Of a stretch of 64,000 nucleotides of DNA, positions 26,289-37,171 are shown piece after piece. A program made the position numbers and the translations under genes. A model generated the notes under the pieces. That model worked only from the letters and a program-made list of their open reading frames with translations. It made no database searches and had not been told where the DNA came from. Each line of letters starts with the position of its first letter. The stretch's first letter is position 1. The DNA is taken from the NCBI RefSeq assembly GCF_030816155.1, contig NZ_JAUSXR010000001.1, positions 434,001 to 498,000 on the forward strand, given 5' to 3'. This DNA is from Arthrobacter woluwensis. Lineage in GTDB: Bacteria; Actinomycetota; Actinomycetes; Actinomycetales; Micrococcaceae.

Positions 26289-26440
26289 GAGTGCTCCTGA
26301 CAGGGCCGCTGGAGTGGAGGACTTGCTGGCGGGCGCCACGAAGGGACGCCGAAGAGGGTGTACCAAAGACGGCCCGTTCCGTGAGGAACGGGCCGTCGAG
26401 GCTGAGGGTTCAGTGAACCGTCGAGTCAGCGAACGGAGGA

Positions 26441-27523
<1,083 letters not shown>

Positions 27524-27542
27524 AGTTATCGTGTCCCTTCAT

Positions 27543-27647
27543 CGGCAGGTACGTGCCGAACGATCCGTAGTGAATGGTGAGTATTCAGTTGTCATGAAAG
27601 TGCGGGGTCCTCCGGCCGGGCCGAGCCCTGCCACGTGGATCCCGCAC
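27543..27647 (-). promoter_or_regulatory. Hairpin-bearing 5' leader of the sugar ATPase gene
   Basis: In the 160-bp gap to otsB the minus strand can form an 11-bp stem (27637-27647 with 27600-27610, one mismatch) enclosing a GC-rich loop, then a small stem (CGGCA with TGCCG, 27543-27558) close to the start codon. An msiK RNA motif is known upstream of such genes in Actinobacteria. I cannot confirm from memory that this leader matches its consensus. Confidence 0.35.
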
Positions 27648-27687
27648 TCAGGCGATGCCGCACGGTAATGTGCGCCACATCACATCC

Positions 27688-28534
27688 TCAGTATGGCAGA
27701 TCGTTGTGACCTTTGTCTCCCTGATGACGTGAACGGTGGCTGAACAGGATCTCCAGCAGATCCGCCACCCCGTCAGGGGAGGGCACGCGGAACTGCGCGG
27801 CGGTGAAGTCCTCACCGACCTTCACCCCCAGATCGGGGTGGGGCAGTCCCGGGTTGGTGTCGAGGCGGGCGAAGGCGGTCTCGTCCGTGGTGTCATCCCC
27901 GGCGTAGAGCACGGCGACCGGGCCGAGCACCGTGCGGAGGAAATCCAGGGCCTCGCCCTTCGAGGAGCGGACCACGGACGCCTCCAGGACGCGCTTGCCC
28001 GTCATGAGGTGGACGCCCTGCTCGCGTTCGAGCAGATGCCGGGCCGCCGCTTCCGCATCCACGGCGTCCTCAACCGTGGCCTGACGGGTGTGCAGCACGG
28101 CACCGGCCGGCTTCTCCTCCACCCAGCACCCGGGGGCCACCTGGGCGACCTCCTCGAGGACCTGATGGACCTTCTCCAGCAGTGCCTGCTGGGCCGGGTC
28201 CAGCACCAGACCCGCGCTGCCGGCGCCCAGCCAGACCTCCGCGCCATGGCTGCCGACCAGCAGGGTGTCCGGAGTGGGCTGAGCCACCGCCCTCAGGCTC
28301 GCCAGGGAGCGGCCGGAGACGAGCGCCGTCGTCGTGCTCTCCAGGCCGGAGAGGCGACGGAAGGCCGCCGCCGCGCGGGGGAGAGGGCGTGCCTCGTCGG
28401 CGTGGGCGACCAGAGGGGAGAGGGTGCCGTCGAAGTCCAGTGCCACGAGCAGCTGTGGCGCGCCGGCCAGATGCTCGACGGCGCGGCGCAGCTCCGCGTT
28501 CAGGCTGCCACGCGTCTGCTCGGGCCAGATGGGC

Positions 28535-28542
<8 letters not shown>
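27688..28542 (-). CDS. otsB: Trehalose-6-phosphate phosphatase OtsB
   Basis: HAD-family phosphatase converting trehalose-6-phosphate to trehalose. The 284-residue protein has motif I LVALDFDGTLSP (D36 nucleophile, D38), the cap domain, and motif IV VLYAGDDTTDETAF. Its ATG lies 8 bp inside the end of otsA, so the two are coupled. Trehalose made here can enter the treS-mak-glgE route encoded earlier in the window. Confidence 0.95.
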
Positions 28543-30037
<1,495 letters not shown>

Positions 30038-30254
30038 GGCGCCCCCTCAGAGGTTGGCTTCTCGATTCCTGCTTCCAGCCTAGTCGCACGTCGGGCGCGG
30101 GGTGGATGTGTGACCGTGCGGGTCAGCAGGGGGCGGACGGCCGGTTCGGAGGCCCGCTCGTGTCGCCGACCAGCGGTTTCCCAGACATCTGGCCTAAAAT
30201 CGTGCTGAATGAGGTAGCCCAGGGCCCCGAGGCCCACTATCCCCCTGAGGAAGC

Positions 30255-31161
30255 ATGAGCCCTTCTAATGAACCGCGCCCCAGCAAGGCCGAACGTACCG
30301 CGCAGGCCCGTGAGCAGGCCCGCATCATCCGTGAACAGCAGGTGAAGAAGGAGAAGCGGAACAAGCTTCTGCTCATCTGGGGTGTGGTGGTGGCCGCCGT
30401 GCTGGTGGTCGCCATCGTCATCTGGGCCATCATGGCCAACAACGCGAACAACGCGCCCATCCCGGACTCCGGCAGCACCCCCGCCAACGCCAACCATCCA
30501 CGGCGGCGTGATCCTGACCAAGGACGGAGTCGCCGCTCAGACGGCGGCTCAGGTCAACACCGCGACCCTGCCTCCTCAGCCGACGGCCGCGCCGAGCCAG
30601 GGCGCCGCTGCGAAGGCCCCGGGTGTCGAGGCGGAGGCCGGCAAGCCGGTCAAGGTGGTCGCCTACGTCGACTTCATCTGCCCGGTCTGCAAGAACTTCG
30701 AGACCACGTACGGCTCCCTGCTGGATGAGAACGTGAAGAGCGGCAAGATCACGGTGGAGTACCGCCCGATCGGTCTGCTCGACTCGCGCTCGACCACCAA
30801 CTACTCGTCCCGCGCCGCCGCCGCCGCGGCCTGTGTCCTGAACGTGTCCCCGGACAAGTACCCGGCGTACTTCAAGGCCCTGTTCGACAAGCAGCCCGCC
30901 GAGGGCAGCGCCGGTCTGACCAACGATCAGTTGAAGTCGATCGCGCAGGAGGTCGGCGCGAAGGACATCGCCACCTGCGTGGACGAGCGCACGTACCGTC
31001 CGTTCGTAAAGGTCGCCACCATGGAGGCCACCGCGGTGGGCGTGAACGGCACCCCGACCATCTTCGTGGACGGCAAGCAGTACGGCGTCGGCGACTCCGC
31101 GAACGTCCAGTTCCCGGACATGATCACCCAGGCGATCGCCGCCAAGACCGCCAAGAAGTAG
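30255..31161 (+). pseudogene. Membrane-anchored DsbA-like thioredoxin-fold protein, one frameshift
   Basis: Extracytoplasmic disulfide oxidoreductase. The N-terminal part has a basic, charged segment (residues 1-36) and one membrane helix (LLLIWGVVVAAVLVVAIVIW). An extra C in the CC at 30494-30495 shifts the frame. After it, IHGGVILTKDG, an Ala/Pro linker, and VAYVDFICPVCKNFE with the CPVC active site follow, then the helical insert and GVNGTPTIFVDGKQY with the cis-proline. The corrected length is about 301 residues. Deleting one base restores a standard family member, so sequence error is likely. A 16-bp-period tandem duplication spans its stop. Confidence 0.85.
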
Positions 31162-31176
31162 GACCGCCAAGAAGTA
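31146..31176 (+). repeat. Tandem duplication across the DsbA-like gene stop
   Basis: GACCGCCAAGAAGTA occurs at 31146-31160 and again at 31162-31176 (period 16). The first copy supplies the last codons and the TAG stop; the second is in the 3' spacer and carries TAA. The design is the same as the duplication at the end of glgX. Confidence 0.85.
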
Positions 31177-31358
31177 AGCGCGGCGCTCGCGTCCCCTGGA
31201 TGGATCCAGCGCTCGACGACGGCCTGTCACCCTGAGAGGTGGCGGGCCGTCGTGCTGTCCCGGGTGGGTGCGGGGCGGCCTCCGGGCCGCCCGTTTGGGG
31301 AGTCCTCCCGCTCTCGGCTACGCTTTAAGCCGCGCCGCCGTGGCTTCACGCGGCGCCT

Positions 31359-31435
31359 GCCTCCTTAGCTCAGTTGGCCAGAGCACCTGTCTTGTAAACA
31401 GGGGGTCGCCGGTTCGAATCCGGCAGGGGGCTCCA
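31359..31435 (+). tRNA. tRNA-Thr (anticodon TGT)
   Basis: A 77-nt cloverleaf. The acceptor stem GCCTCCT pairs with AGGGGGC, the D-arm has AGCTCAGTTGG, the anticodon stem CCTGT/ACAGG encloses CTTGTAA with anticodon TGT, and the T-arm is CCGGTTCGAATCCGG. CCA is encoded at 31433-31435. It reads ACA (and ACG by wobble) threonine codons. Confidence 0.95.
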
Positions 31436-31439
31436 CGGG

Positions 31440-31474
31440 AAGGCCCCCGGAATCCGCGTGATTCCGGGGGCCTT
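31440..31474 (+). terminator. Terminator hairpin after tRNA-Thr
   Basis: AAGGCCCCCGGAATC (31440-31454) pairs perfectly with 31460-31474, a 15-bp stem with a 5-nt loop, starting 4 bases after the tRNA CCA end. Confidence 0.85.
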
Positions 31475-31485
31475 CGTCGCACCCT

Positions 31486-31552
31486 GAGTCCGCTGTCGAG
31501 GTGGTGAATCCGTTACATCTGATAGCGGATTCACCACCTCGACAGCGGACTC
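31486..31552. repeat. Perfect 27-bp inverted repeat with 13-base loop
   Basis: Left arm 31486-31512 is the exact reverse complement of 31526-31552. Pairing can extend three further pairs including one G-T, leaving a loop of about 7 bases. It sits 11 bases after the tRNA terminator and about 60 bases before the mgtA promoter. No coding frame or transposase is present. It may be a second terminator or insulator, or a mobile REP-like palindrome. Confidence 0.85.
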
Positions 31553-31614
31553 GGCGGGTGGGGCGGGGCCAGCGCGGTCCGGCGCCTCGTCACTCACGTC
31601 ACCCCCACCCCGAA

Positions 31615-31643
31615 TTGCCATTCCCGGCGGACCGGCCTAGCCT
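31615..31643 (+). promoter_or_regulatory. mgtA promoter
   Basis: TTGCCA (31615-31620), a 17-base spacer and TAGCCT (31638-31643) place transcription start at about 31650, immediately before the first conserved bases of the M-box. Confidence 0.65.
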
Positions 31644-31654
31644 GAAAAGGCAGC

Positions 31655-31828
31655 GCTTCGTTAGGCGAGGTTCCTGCACGAATACAGGCCACTGATCTGA
31701 CGACGTCGAGAGACGCCCAAGGTTAGGACAGGTCCTCCCGGATTAAGGGTTGACCCAAAGTGGCTTCCGGTTGCCGAGGGCAGCGGATACGTCGTGCAGT
31801 GCCAAAGCTCTTACGTGGAGGCGACTAC
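31655..31828 (+). promoter_or_regulatory. M-box (ykoK) magnesium riboswitch
   Basis: The conserved M-box segments appear in order: CTTCGTTAGGCGAGGTTCCTG near 31656, AGAGACGCCCAAGG near 31710, GGTTGACCCAAAGTGGCTTC near 31748, and the 3' block GTGCAGTGCCAAAGCTCTTA near 31795. These match the family that binds several Mg2+ ions and lowers expression of Mg2+ transporters when Mg2+ is ample. It lies in the mgtA leader, 380 bases before the mgtA start, so an upstream ORF and alternative stem-loops separate aptamer and gene. Confidence 0.93.
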
Positions 31829-31957
31829 GGCACCACCGGATCATCCATGACACACGCCATGCCCTGTCCGGCCACGCCAGTCCACCAGCCCGGGACCACA
31901 GCGCCCGGGACCTCCCCGTTCGTGAGGCGCGCACGAGCTTCACAGGAGGTGAGTCCC

Positions 31958-32029
31958 ATGTCAGCGGACAGTTGCAGTCAACCCCGTCATATCCAGGGGA
32001 CCGCCTCCGCGCGCAGCCTCCGCTCCTGA
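31958..32029 (+). CDS. Upstream leader peptide of mgtA (23 residues)
   Basis: An ATG with a very strong Shine-Dalgarno (AGGAGGTGA, 5-6 bases upstream) opens a 23-codon frame beginning MSADSCSQPR and ending SARSLRS. It lies between the M-box and two competing stem-loops. Position suggests a regulatory upstream ORF whose translation influences the downstream fold, by analogy with mgtL in enterobacteria; there is no sequence similarity to MgtL. Unlike mgtL it is not Pro-codon dominated. Whether it is translated is inference from the ribosome-binding site. Confidence 0.6.
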   Translation: MSADSCSQPRHIQGTASARSLRS

Positions 32030-32068
32030 ACTTCTCCTGCCCACGGCAGCCCCGTCCACCGCACCGGT

Positions 32069-32120
32069 GACGGCGGCGCCTGTCCGTGGTCCGCCGTCGT
32101 GCGCTTCAGCACGGACAGGC
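32069..32120 (+). promoter_or_regulatory. Two mutually exclusive stem-loops in the mgtA leader
   Basis: GACGGCGG (32069-32076) pairs with CCGCCGTC (32091-32098). Alternatively, 32078-32088 pairs perfectly over 11 bp with 32110-32120. Each helix uses sequence lying in the loop of the other, so they would compete or form a pseudoknot. This is the arrangement expected of an attenuation or anti-attenuation platform downstream of a riboswitch and leader ORF. Confidence 0.6.
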
Positions 32121-32206
32121 CAGGAGCGGCCGAGCGCCGAGCCGGATCCCCTTGCCCCGCCGCCCGCCGGTCACCATCCGGCCCTGCGGCAGCCAAGGAG
32201 TACCTC

Positions 32207-34956
32207 ATGCTGACCTTCCTCACCCGCGGCGCCGAGCGCACCGCGTTCTCCGAGACCACCCGGCAGGCCACCGCCCGCCGCTCCACCGCACTGCTGGACG
32301 TCGCCCGGATGACCCCGGACGCGGCCCTGCGCCACCTGGGCAGCGCCCCCGAAGGCCTCACGGCCCACGACGTCCTCGAACTGACGCAGCGCTTCGGCCC
32401 CAACGACATCCGCCATGACCGCCCGGCCCCGGCCTCGGTCCAGTTCGTGAAGGCGTTCGGGAACCCGTTCGTGCTGATCCTGCTGTTCCTGGCGGGGGCG
32501 TCCTGTTCATCACCGACGTCGTGATGGCGGATCCGGCCGATGGCCCCGACTACAAGGGCGTCCTGACCGTCTCCGTCATGGCGACCATCAGCGCCGTCCT
32601 CCGTTTCTGGCAGGAGTACCGGGCCGGGAACGCCGCCGAGAAGCTCCGCGCCATGGTCACCACCACCGCGGCCGTGACCCGGTGTGTGAGTGGCAAGCCG
32701 GTGAGCGGCGAACTCGACATCCAGGAGATCGTCCCCGGGGACATCCTGACCCTGGCCGCGGGGGACATGCTCCCCGCGGACGTGCGCTTCCTCCGGACCA
32801 AGGATCTGCAGCTCAACCAGTCCATGCTCACGGGCGAAGCCATGCCCGTCGAGAAGAGCGCGGCGCCTCTGCCGCCTGCCGCGGCCGGCGAAGAGGGTGA
32901 CGCGTCCGACGACGTCGACCCCCTGAACGCCGACAACCTCGGCTTCATGGGCACGTCGGTGGTGTCCGGGTCGGGTACCGCCGTGGTGGTCGCCACCGGG
33001 AACCGCACCGCGTTCGGCTCCCTCGCCGCGTCCCTGTCCGGCACCCGTCCCGAGACCTCGTTCGACGTCGGCATCCGGAAGGTCAGCACCACGCTGATCC
33101 GGTTCATGCTGATCATGGTGCCCACCGTGTTCGTCATCAACGGGCTGACCAAGGACTGGACCAGCGCGTTCCTGTTCGGCGTCACGACCGCCGTGGGCCT
33201 GACACCGGAGATGCTGCCGCTGGTGGTGACCGCGAACCTCGCCAAGGGCGCGAACCTCATGGCGAAGCACCGGGTGATCGTCCGGCGTCTGAACTCCATC
33301 CAGAACCTGGGCGCCATGGACGTGCTGGCCACGGACAAGACCGGCACGCTCACCGAGGACCGGATCGTCCTGGAGCAGCACCTCGACAGCACGGGCCGCC
33401 CGAGCGAGCGGACCCTGCTCTCGGCCGCGGTCAACGCCCATTTCCAGACCGGCCTCCGCGGCCTGCTGGACCGTGCCGTCCTCGACGCGGCGGGAGACGA
33501 GCTGCCCCGGATCACGGGAGCGTTCACCCTCGTGGACGAGATGCCGTTCGACTTCGCACGCCGCCGCCTCTCCGTGGTGGTGGAGGACCTGGACGGCCAC
33601 ACCGTGGTCACGAAAGGCGCGGTCGAAGAGGTCCTCTCGCTGTGCACGCACGAACTCGTGGGCCGGGTGCCCGGCGGACGTGCGGCGCCACTCGGTGAGG
33701 AACGCCGCCGGGAGATCGAGGAGCTGGTGGCCGCCCAGAACGCGCTCGGGCTGCGGGTGCTGGCCGTCGCGGTCCGGGAGATCCCCTTCTCTGCGGACGG
33801 GCCGCGGGCGGAGGAGGACCTGCCGCGCACCGAGTACACCGTGGACGACGAGCGGGACATGACGCTGCTCGGATTCCTCACCTTCCTGGATCCGCCGAAG
33901 GCGAGCGCCGGGCCTGCGCTGGCGAGCCTGGCCCGCAACGGTGTGGCCGTGAAGGTGATCACCGGTGACGGCGCGCTCGTGGCGCAGAAGGTCTGCGCCG
34001 ACGTCGGGCTCGACACCGGCCGCGTGGTCCTCGGTCAGGAGACCGAGTCCCTGGACCTGAAGCAGCTGGGTGAGCTGGCGGAGCGCACCACGCTCTTCGC
34101 CAAGGTCAACCCCGCCCAGAAGGCCCGCATTCTCGAGGCCATGCGCGAGCACGGCCACACGGTCGGGTACCTGGGCGACGGCGTGAACGATGCCCCGGCG
34201 CTCCGCACCGCGGACGTCGGGATCTCTGTGGACACCGCGGTGGACATCGCCAAGGAGTCCGCGGACATCATCCTGCTCGACAAAGATCTGACGGTCCTGG
34301 AGGCCGGAGTGATCGAGGGCCGCAGGACGTTCGTGAACACGATGAAGTACATCAAGATGACCGCGTCCAGCAATTTCGGCAACATGTTCAGCGTCCTGGT
34401 GGCCTCGGCCATGCTGCCGTTCCTGCCCATGATCCCCGTGGTGGCGCTCATCCAGGGGCTGGCCTACGACGTGTCCATGCTGACGCTCCCGTGGGACCGC
34501 GTGGACCGCAAGGAACTGAGCCGCCCCCGGGTCTGGGAGGCCGAGAGCCTGTCCCGGTTCATGATCCGCATCGGGCCGCTGTCCTCGATCTTCGACATCA
34601 GCACCTACGCCCTGATGTGGTTCGTGTTCGCGGCCAGCACCCCCGCGCACGCCGCGCTCTTCCAGTCCGGCTGGTTCGTGGAGTCGATCATCTCGCAGAC
34701 CCTGATCGTGCACTTCCTGCGCACCCGGAAAGTGCCGTTCCTGCGCTCGCGGGCGAGCCTGCCCGTGCTGATCGCGACCCTGGCGGTGTGTGTCTTCGGA
34801 CTGGTCCTGCCGTTCACCGGCTTCGGCGCGGGCCTCGGCCTGGTGCCGCTGCCGTGGACGTACTTCCCCTGGCTCGTGCTCACCCTGGCCGCGTACTGCG
34901 GCGTGGTCCAGCTGGCGAAGCGGCTCTTCATCCGCCGCTTCGGCGCCTGGATCTGA
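32207..34956 (+). pseudogene. mgtA: Magnesium-transporting P-type ATPase MgtA, one frameshift
   Basis: Integral membrane P3B ATPase importing Mg2+. The start ATG at 32207 has AAGGAG upstream. The N-terminal 100 residues include LTQRFGPNDI and the first helix NPFVLILLFLAG. At the GGGGG run 32495-32499 one base is missing (or two are extra), and the frame then continues VLFITDVVMADPADG. The rest is intact: TGEAMPVEKS, phosphorylation motif LATDKTGTLTED (Asp near residue 376), ITGDGALVAQKV, LGDGVNDAPALR and the C-terminal six-helix bundle. Corrected size is about 916 residues. The M-box leader supports the Mg2+ assignment. An assembly indel is likely. Confidence 0.9.
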
Positions 34957-34978
34957 GCCCTCGCCGCCCTCTCCGGAG

Positions 34979-35035
34979 CGCACGACGACGGCGGGCGGCC
35001 GCGCGCCGAGCCGCCGGCCGCCGTCGTGCGTTCCC
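34979..35035 (+). terminator. GC-rich hairpin after mgtA
   Basis: GCACGACGACGGCGG on the left pairs with CCGCCGTCGTGC ending at about 35029, with a 3-base bulge, 22 bases after the mgtA stop. There is no T-run. Confidence 0.5.
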
Positions 35036-35170
35036 GTCCCGGATCACTGTTCGGACTCGGCCTTCCCGGTCGTTTAACGATCCGGTGCTCATCGCTGCTC
35101 CAGCAGGATCCCGGAGGCCCGAACGGGCGTAGCGTGGGCCTATCAGCGTTCATTCTGCGGAGGAGCGGTC

Positions 35171-35716
35171 ATGAAAAAGATCCGTGCGCTGCTGATGGCA
35201 CTTCTCCTGCTGGCCGGACTCGGTCTGATCGCCCCCGCGGGCGCGCAGGCCAGCCCGTACTGCGGCATCACCTGGGGGTCGCTGGCGAAGAGCGCCGGCG
35301 GCATGTCCACGGCACCCGTGACGAACGTCCGGACAGGCCAGCAGACCTGTTACGACCGCCTCGTGGTGGACCTCCAGGGCAAGGCCAAGGGATACACCGT
35401 CAGCTATGTCACTCAGGTGCGGCAGATCGCCAGCGGGCAAGTGGTCCCGCTGCGCGGTGGGGCGTTCCTGAACATCGTGGTCAACGACCCGGCCTACCGG
35501 TCGGACGGGACCGCGAGCTACACCCCGGCCAATCCCCGGGAACTGTCCAATGTCTCCGGTTACTCGGCCTTCCGCCAGGTGGCGTTCGCCGGATCCTTCG
35601 AGGGCAAGACGTCGATCGGCCTAGGTGTGAGGGCCCGGCTGCCGTTCAGGGCGTTCATCCTGGACGGACCCGGAGGTGGATCCCGCCTGGTGGTGGATGT
35701 GGCGCATTACTGGTGA
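35171..35716 (+). CDS. Secreted AMIN-like domain protein
   Basis: A 181-residue exported protein with a clear signal peptide (KK, then LLMALLLLAGLGLIAP, likely cut after AQA at about residue 27). The mature part has YCGITWGSLAKS, CYDRLVVDLQGKAKGYTVSYV, RQVAFAGSFEGKTSIGLGVR and RLVVDVAHYW, the pattern of AMIN-like beta-sandwich domains common in actinobacterial secreted proteins. Two cysteines (in YCGI and TCYD) may form a disulfide. GCGGAGGAG precedes the ATG. Function is unknown; related domains bind cell-wall material. Confidence 0.8.
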   Translation: MKKIRALLMALLLLAGLGLIAPAGAQASPYCGITWGSLAKSAGGMSTAPVTNVRTGQQTCYDRLVVDLQGKAKGYTVSYVTQVRQIASGQVVPLRGGAFLNIVVNDPAYRSDGTASYTPANPRELSNVSGYSAFRQVAFAGSFEGKTSIGLGVRARLPFRAFILDGPGGGSRLVVDVAHYW

Positions 35717-35737
35717 GAGCAGGATGCGAGCGGACGA

Positions 35738-35764
35738 GGGGACGGCTTCAGGCCGTCCCCTTTT
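35738..35764 (+). terminator. Rho-independent terminator
   Basis: GGGGACGGC (35738-35746) pairs with GCCGTCCCC (35752-35760), followed by TTTT. It lies 22 bases after the AMIN-like gene. Confidence 0.85.
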
Positions 35765-36121
35765 CCGTGAGCGGCAGCCGGGTCACGGAGCGACTTTCTC
35801 CGTCACGAACCGCCGCCATCCGGCGGCGCGGGGTGCGGCCGGCGTCGCGCCATCCGCCGTGACGCGGCTTCACACGGCGTGATCGTGAGCCACGGAGCGT
35901 CACACCGGGCGCGCCTGCGCGCGTGTACCGGGGGCGGTTCCCAGGTCCGGAACTCACGGAGCGACGCCGGGCGTCATCCGCCGTCGCACGCTCGCCTGAT
36001 GCGCAATGTTGAGCCGCCTTTCCTCCCGTGAACGGACCCGCGAATTTCCGCCCTGCTTCTGCTCAGATGGTTCCCACACGGCGGGCCACCGGGTCCGCCA
36101 GAGCAATCGAGGAGAAGCCCC
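35765..36121 (+). promoter_or_regulatory. Upstream region of the sulfonate-type operon with repeated CACGGAGCG
   Basis: About 360 bases without a credible gene. CACGGAGCG occurs three times (35784-35792, 35891-35899, 35955-35963), spaced 107 and 64 bases apart. CATCCGCCGT also recurs near 35850 and 35980. The repeats could be binding sites for a regulator of the operon that starts at 36122, or remnants of repetitive DNA. I looked for SAM riboswitch signatures and found none. GAGGAG precedes the GTG start at 36122. Confidence 0.4.
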
Positions 36122-37171
36122 GTGGGCCAGCGCACCAGCAAGAGAACCGTGAGCAGGACTGTGATCGCAGCCGCGATCATGAGTGCCACCGCACTCGTGC
36201 TGAGCGCCTGCGGCGGGGCCGCCACGGCCCAGAGCGCGAAGGATCAGGTCAAGACCCTCCGCTACGAAGGCAGCGCCAACAGCGTGACGCTGCCGGAACT
36301 GGCGGCGGACCTCGGCTACCTGGGGGATCTGAAGCTCGACTGGGTGGGCAACACCATCAGCGGACCGGCCAGCATCCAGAACGCGGCCACGGGCAACACG
36401 GAGTTCGGCGGCGCGTTCGCCGGGGCCGTCGTGAAGCTCCAGGAGGCCGGCGCCCCGGTCAAGGCCGTGGTCAACTACTACGGCTCCGACGCGAAGTCCT
36501 TCTACGGTTTCTATGTGAAGGCGGACAGCCCGATCAAGACCGCGAAGGACCTGATCGGCCGGAAGATCGCCGTCAACACCCTGGGCGCCCATGCCGATGC
36601 CGTGATCACCACGTATCTGCAGAAGAACGGCCTCAGCAAGGACGAGATCAAGCAGGTCCAGCTCGTGGTGGTCGCGCCGAACGACACCGAACAGGCGATC
36701 CGCCGTGGACAGGTCGACGCCGGGGCACTCAGCGGCGTGCTGCAGGACAACGCGGTGGCCACGGGCGGTCTGCGGTCCCTCTTCAGCGATTACGGATTGT
36801 TCGGCGCGTTCGCCGGAGGCCAGTACGTCTTCCGGAACGACTTCATCGCGAAGAACCCGGACACGGTCCGCACCTTCACCACCGGCGTGGCCAAGGCGAT
36901 CCAGTGGGCGAGCACCACACCGCGCGCCACCGTCATTCAGCGGTTCACGGACATCATCACCAAGCGGCACCGCAACGAGAGCACCGCGACCCTGAAGTAC
37001 TTCAAGAGCATCGCCATCCCGGCGAACGGCGCGATCCAGGACGAGGACTTCCAGCGCTGGAACAACTGGCTCAAGGACACCGGCATCCTCAGCAAGGACG
37101 TGCAGCCGTCCAAGTACTACACGAATGAGTTCAATGCGCTCGCGGGCACCGGGACGGAGGGCAAGAAATGA
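36122..37171 (+). CDS. ABC transporter substrate-binding lipoprotein (sulfonate/taurine/nitrate type)
   Basis: A 349-residue SsuA/TauA-like periplasmic-type binding protein anchored by lipidation. It has a basic N-terminus, hydrophobic segment and lipobox LSAC with C30. The body has TLRYEGSANSVTLPELAADLGY, a GNTEFGGAFAGAVV segment and DLIGRKIAVNTLGAHADAVI, typical of the NMT1/SsuA fold. The GTG start is preceded by GAGGAG. It overlaps the ATPase gene by 4 bp and heads the operon SBP-ATPase-permease-monooxygenase-reductase. The downstream flavin enzymes suggest an organosulfur substrate. Confidence 0.88.
   Translation: MGQRTSKRTVSRTVIAAAIMSATALVLSACGGAATAQSAKDQVKTLRYEGSANSVTLPELAADLGYLGDLKLDWVGNTISGPASIQNAATGNTEFGGAFAGAVVKLQEAGAPVKAVVNYYGSDAKSFYGFYVKADSPIKTAKDLIGRKIAVNTLGAHADAVITTYLQKNGLSKDEIKQVQLVVVAPNDTEQAIRRGQVDAGALSGVLQDNAVATGGLRSLFSDYGLFGAFAGGQYVFRNDFIAKNPDTVRTFTTGVAKAIQWASTTPRATVIQRFTDIITKRHRNESTATLKYFKSIAIPANGAIQDEDFQRWNNWLKDTGILSKDVQPSKYYTNEFNALAGTGTEGKK

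Noticed and set aside
31359..31552. Integrative-element attachment site at tRNA-Thr
   Set aside because: A palindrome follows the tRNA, but there is no integrase, no repeat of the tRNA 3' end nearby, and the downstream genes are core functions.
31987..34983. A 998-codon open frame antisense to mgtA
   Set aside because: Long antisense frames are common in GC-rich coding DNA. Its composition is Arg/His/Gly/Glu-rich with no family motif, and the sense strand has an unmistakable P-type ATPase.
35765..36121. SAM-type riboswitch upstream of the sulfonate-like operon
   Set aside because: I looked for conserved SAM-I, SAM-II and SAM-IV cores and found none; only short direct repeats are present.
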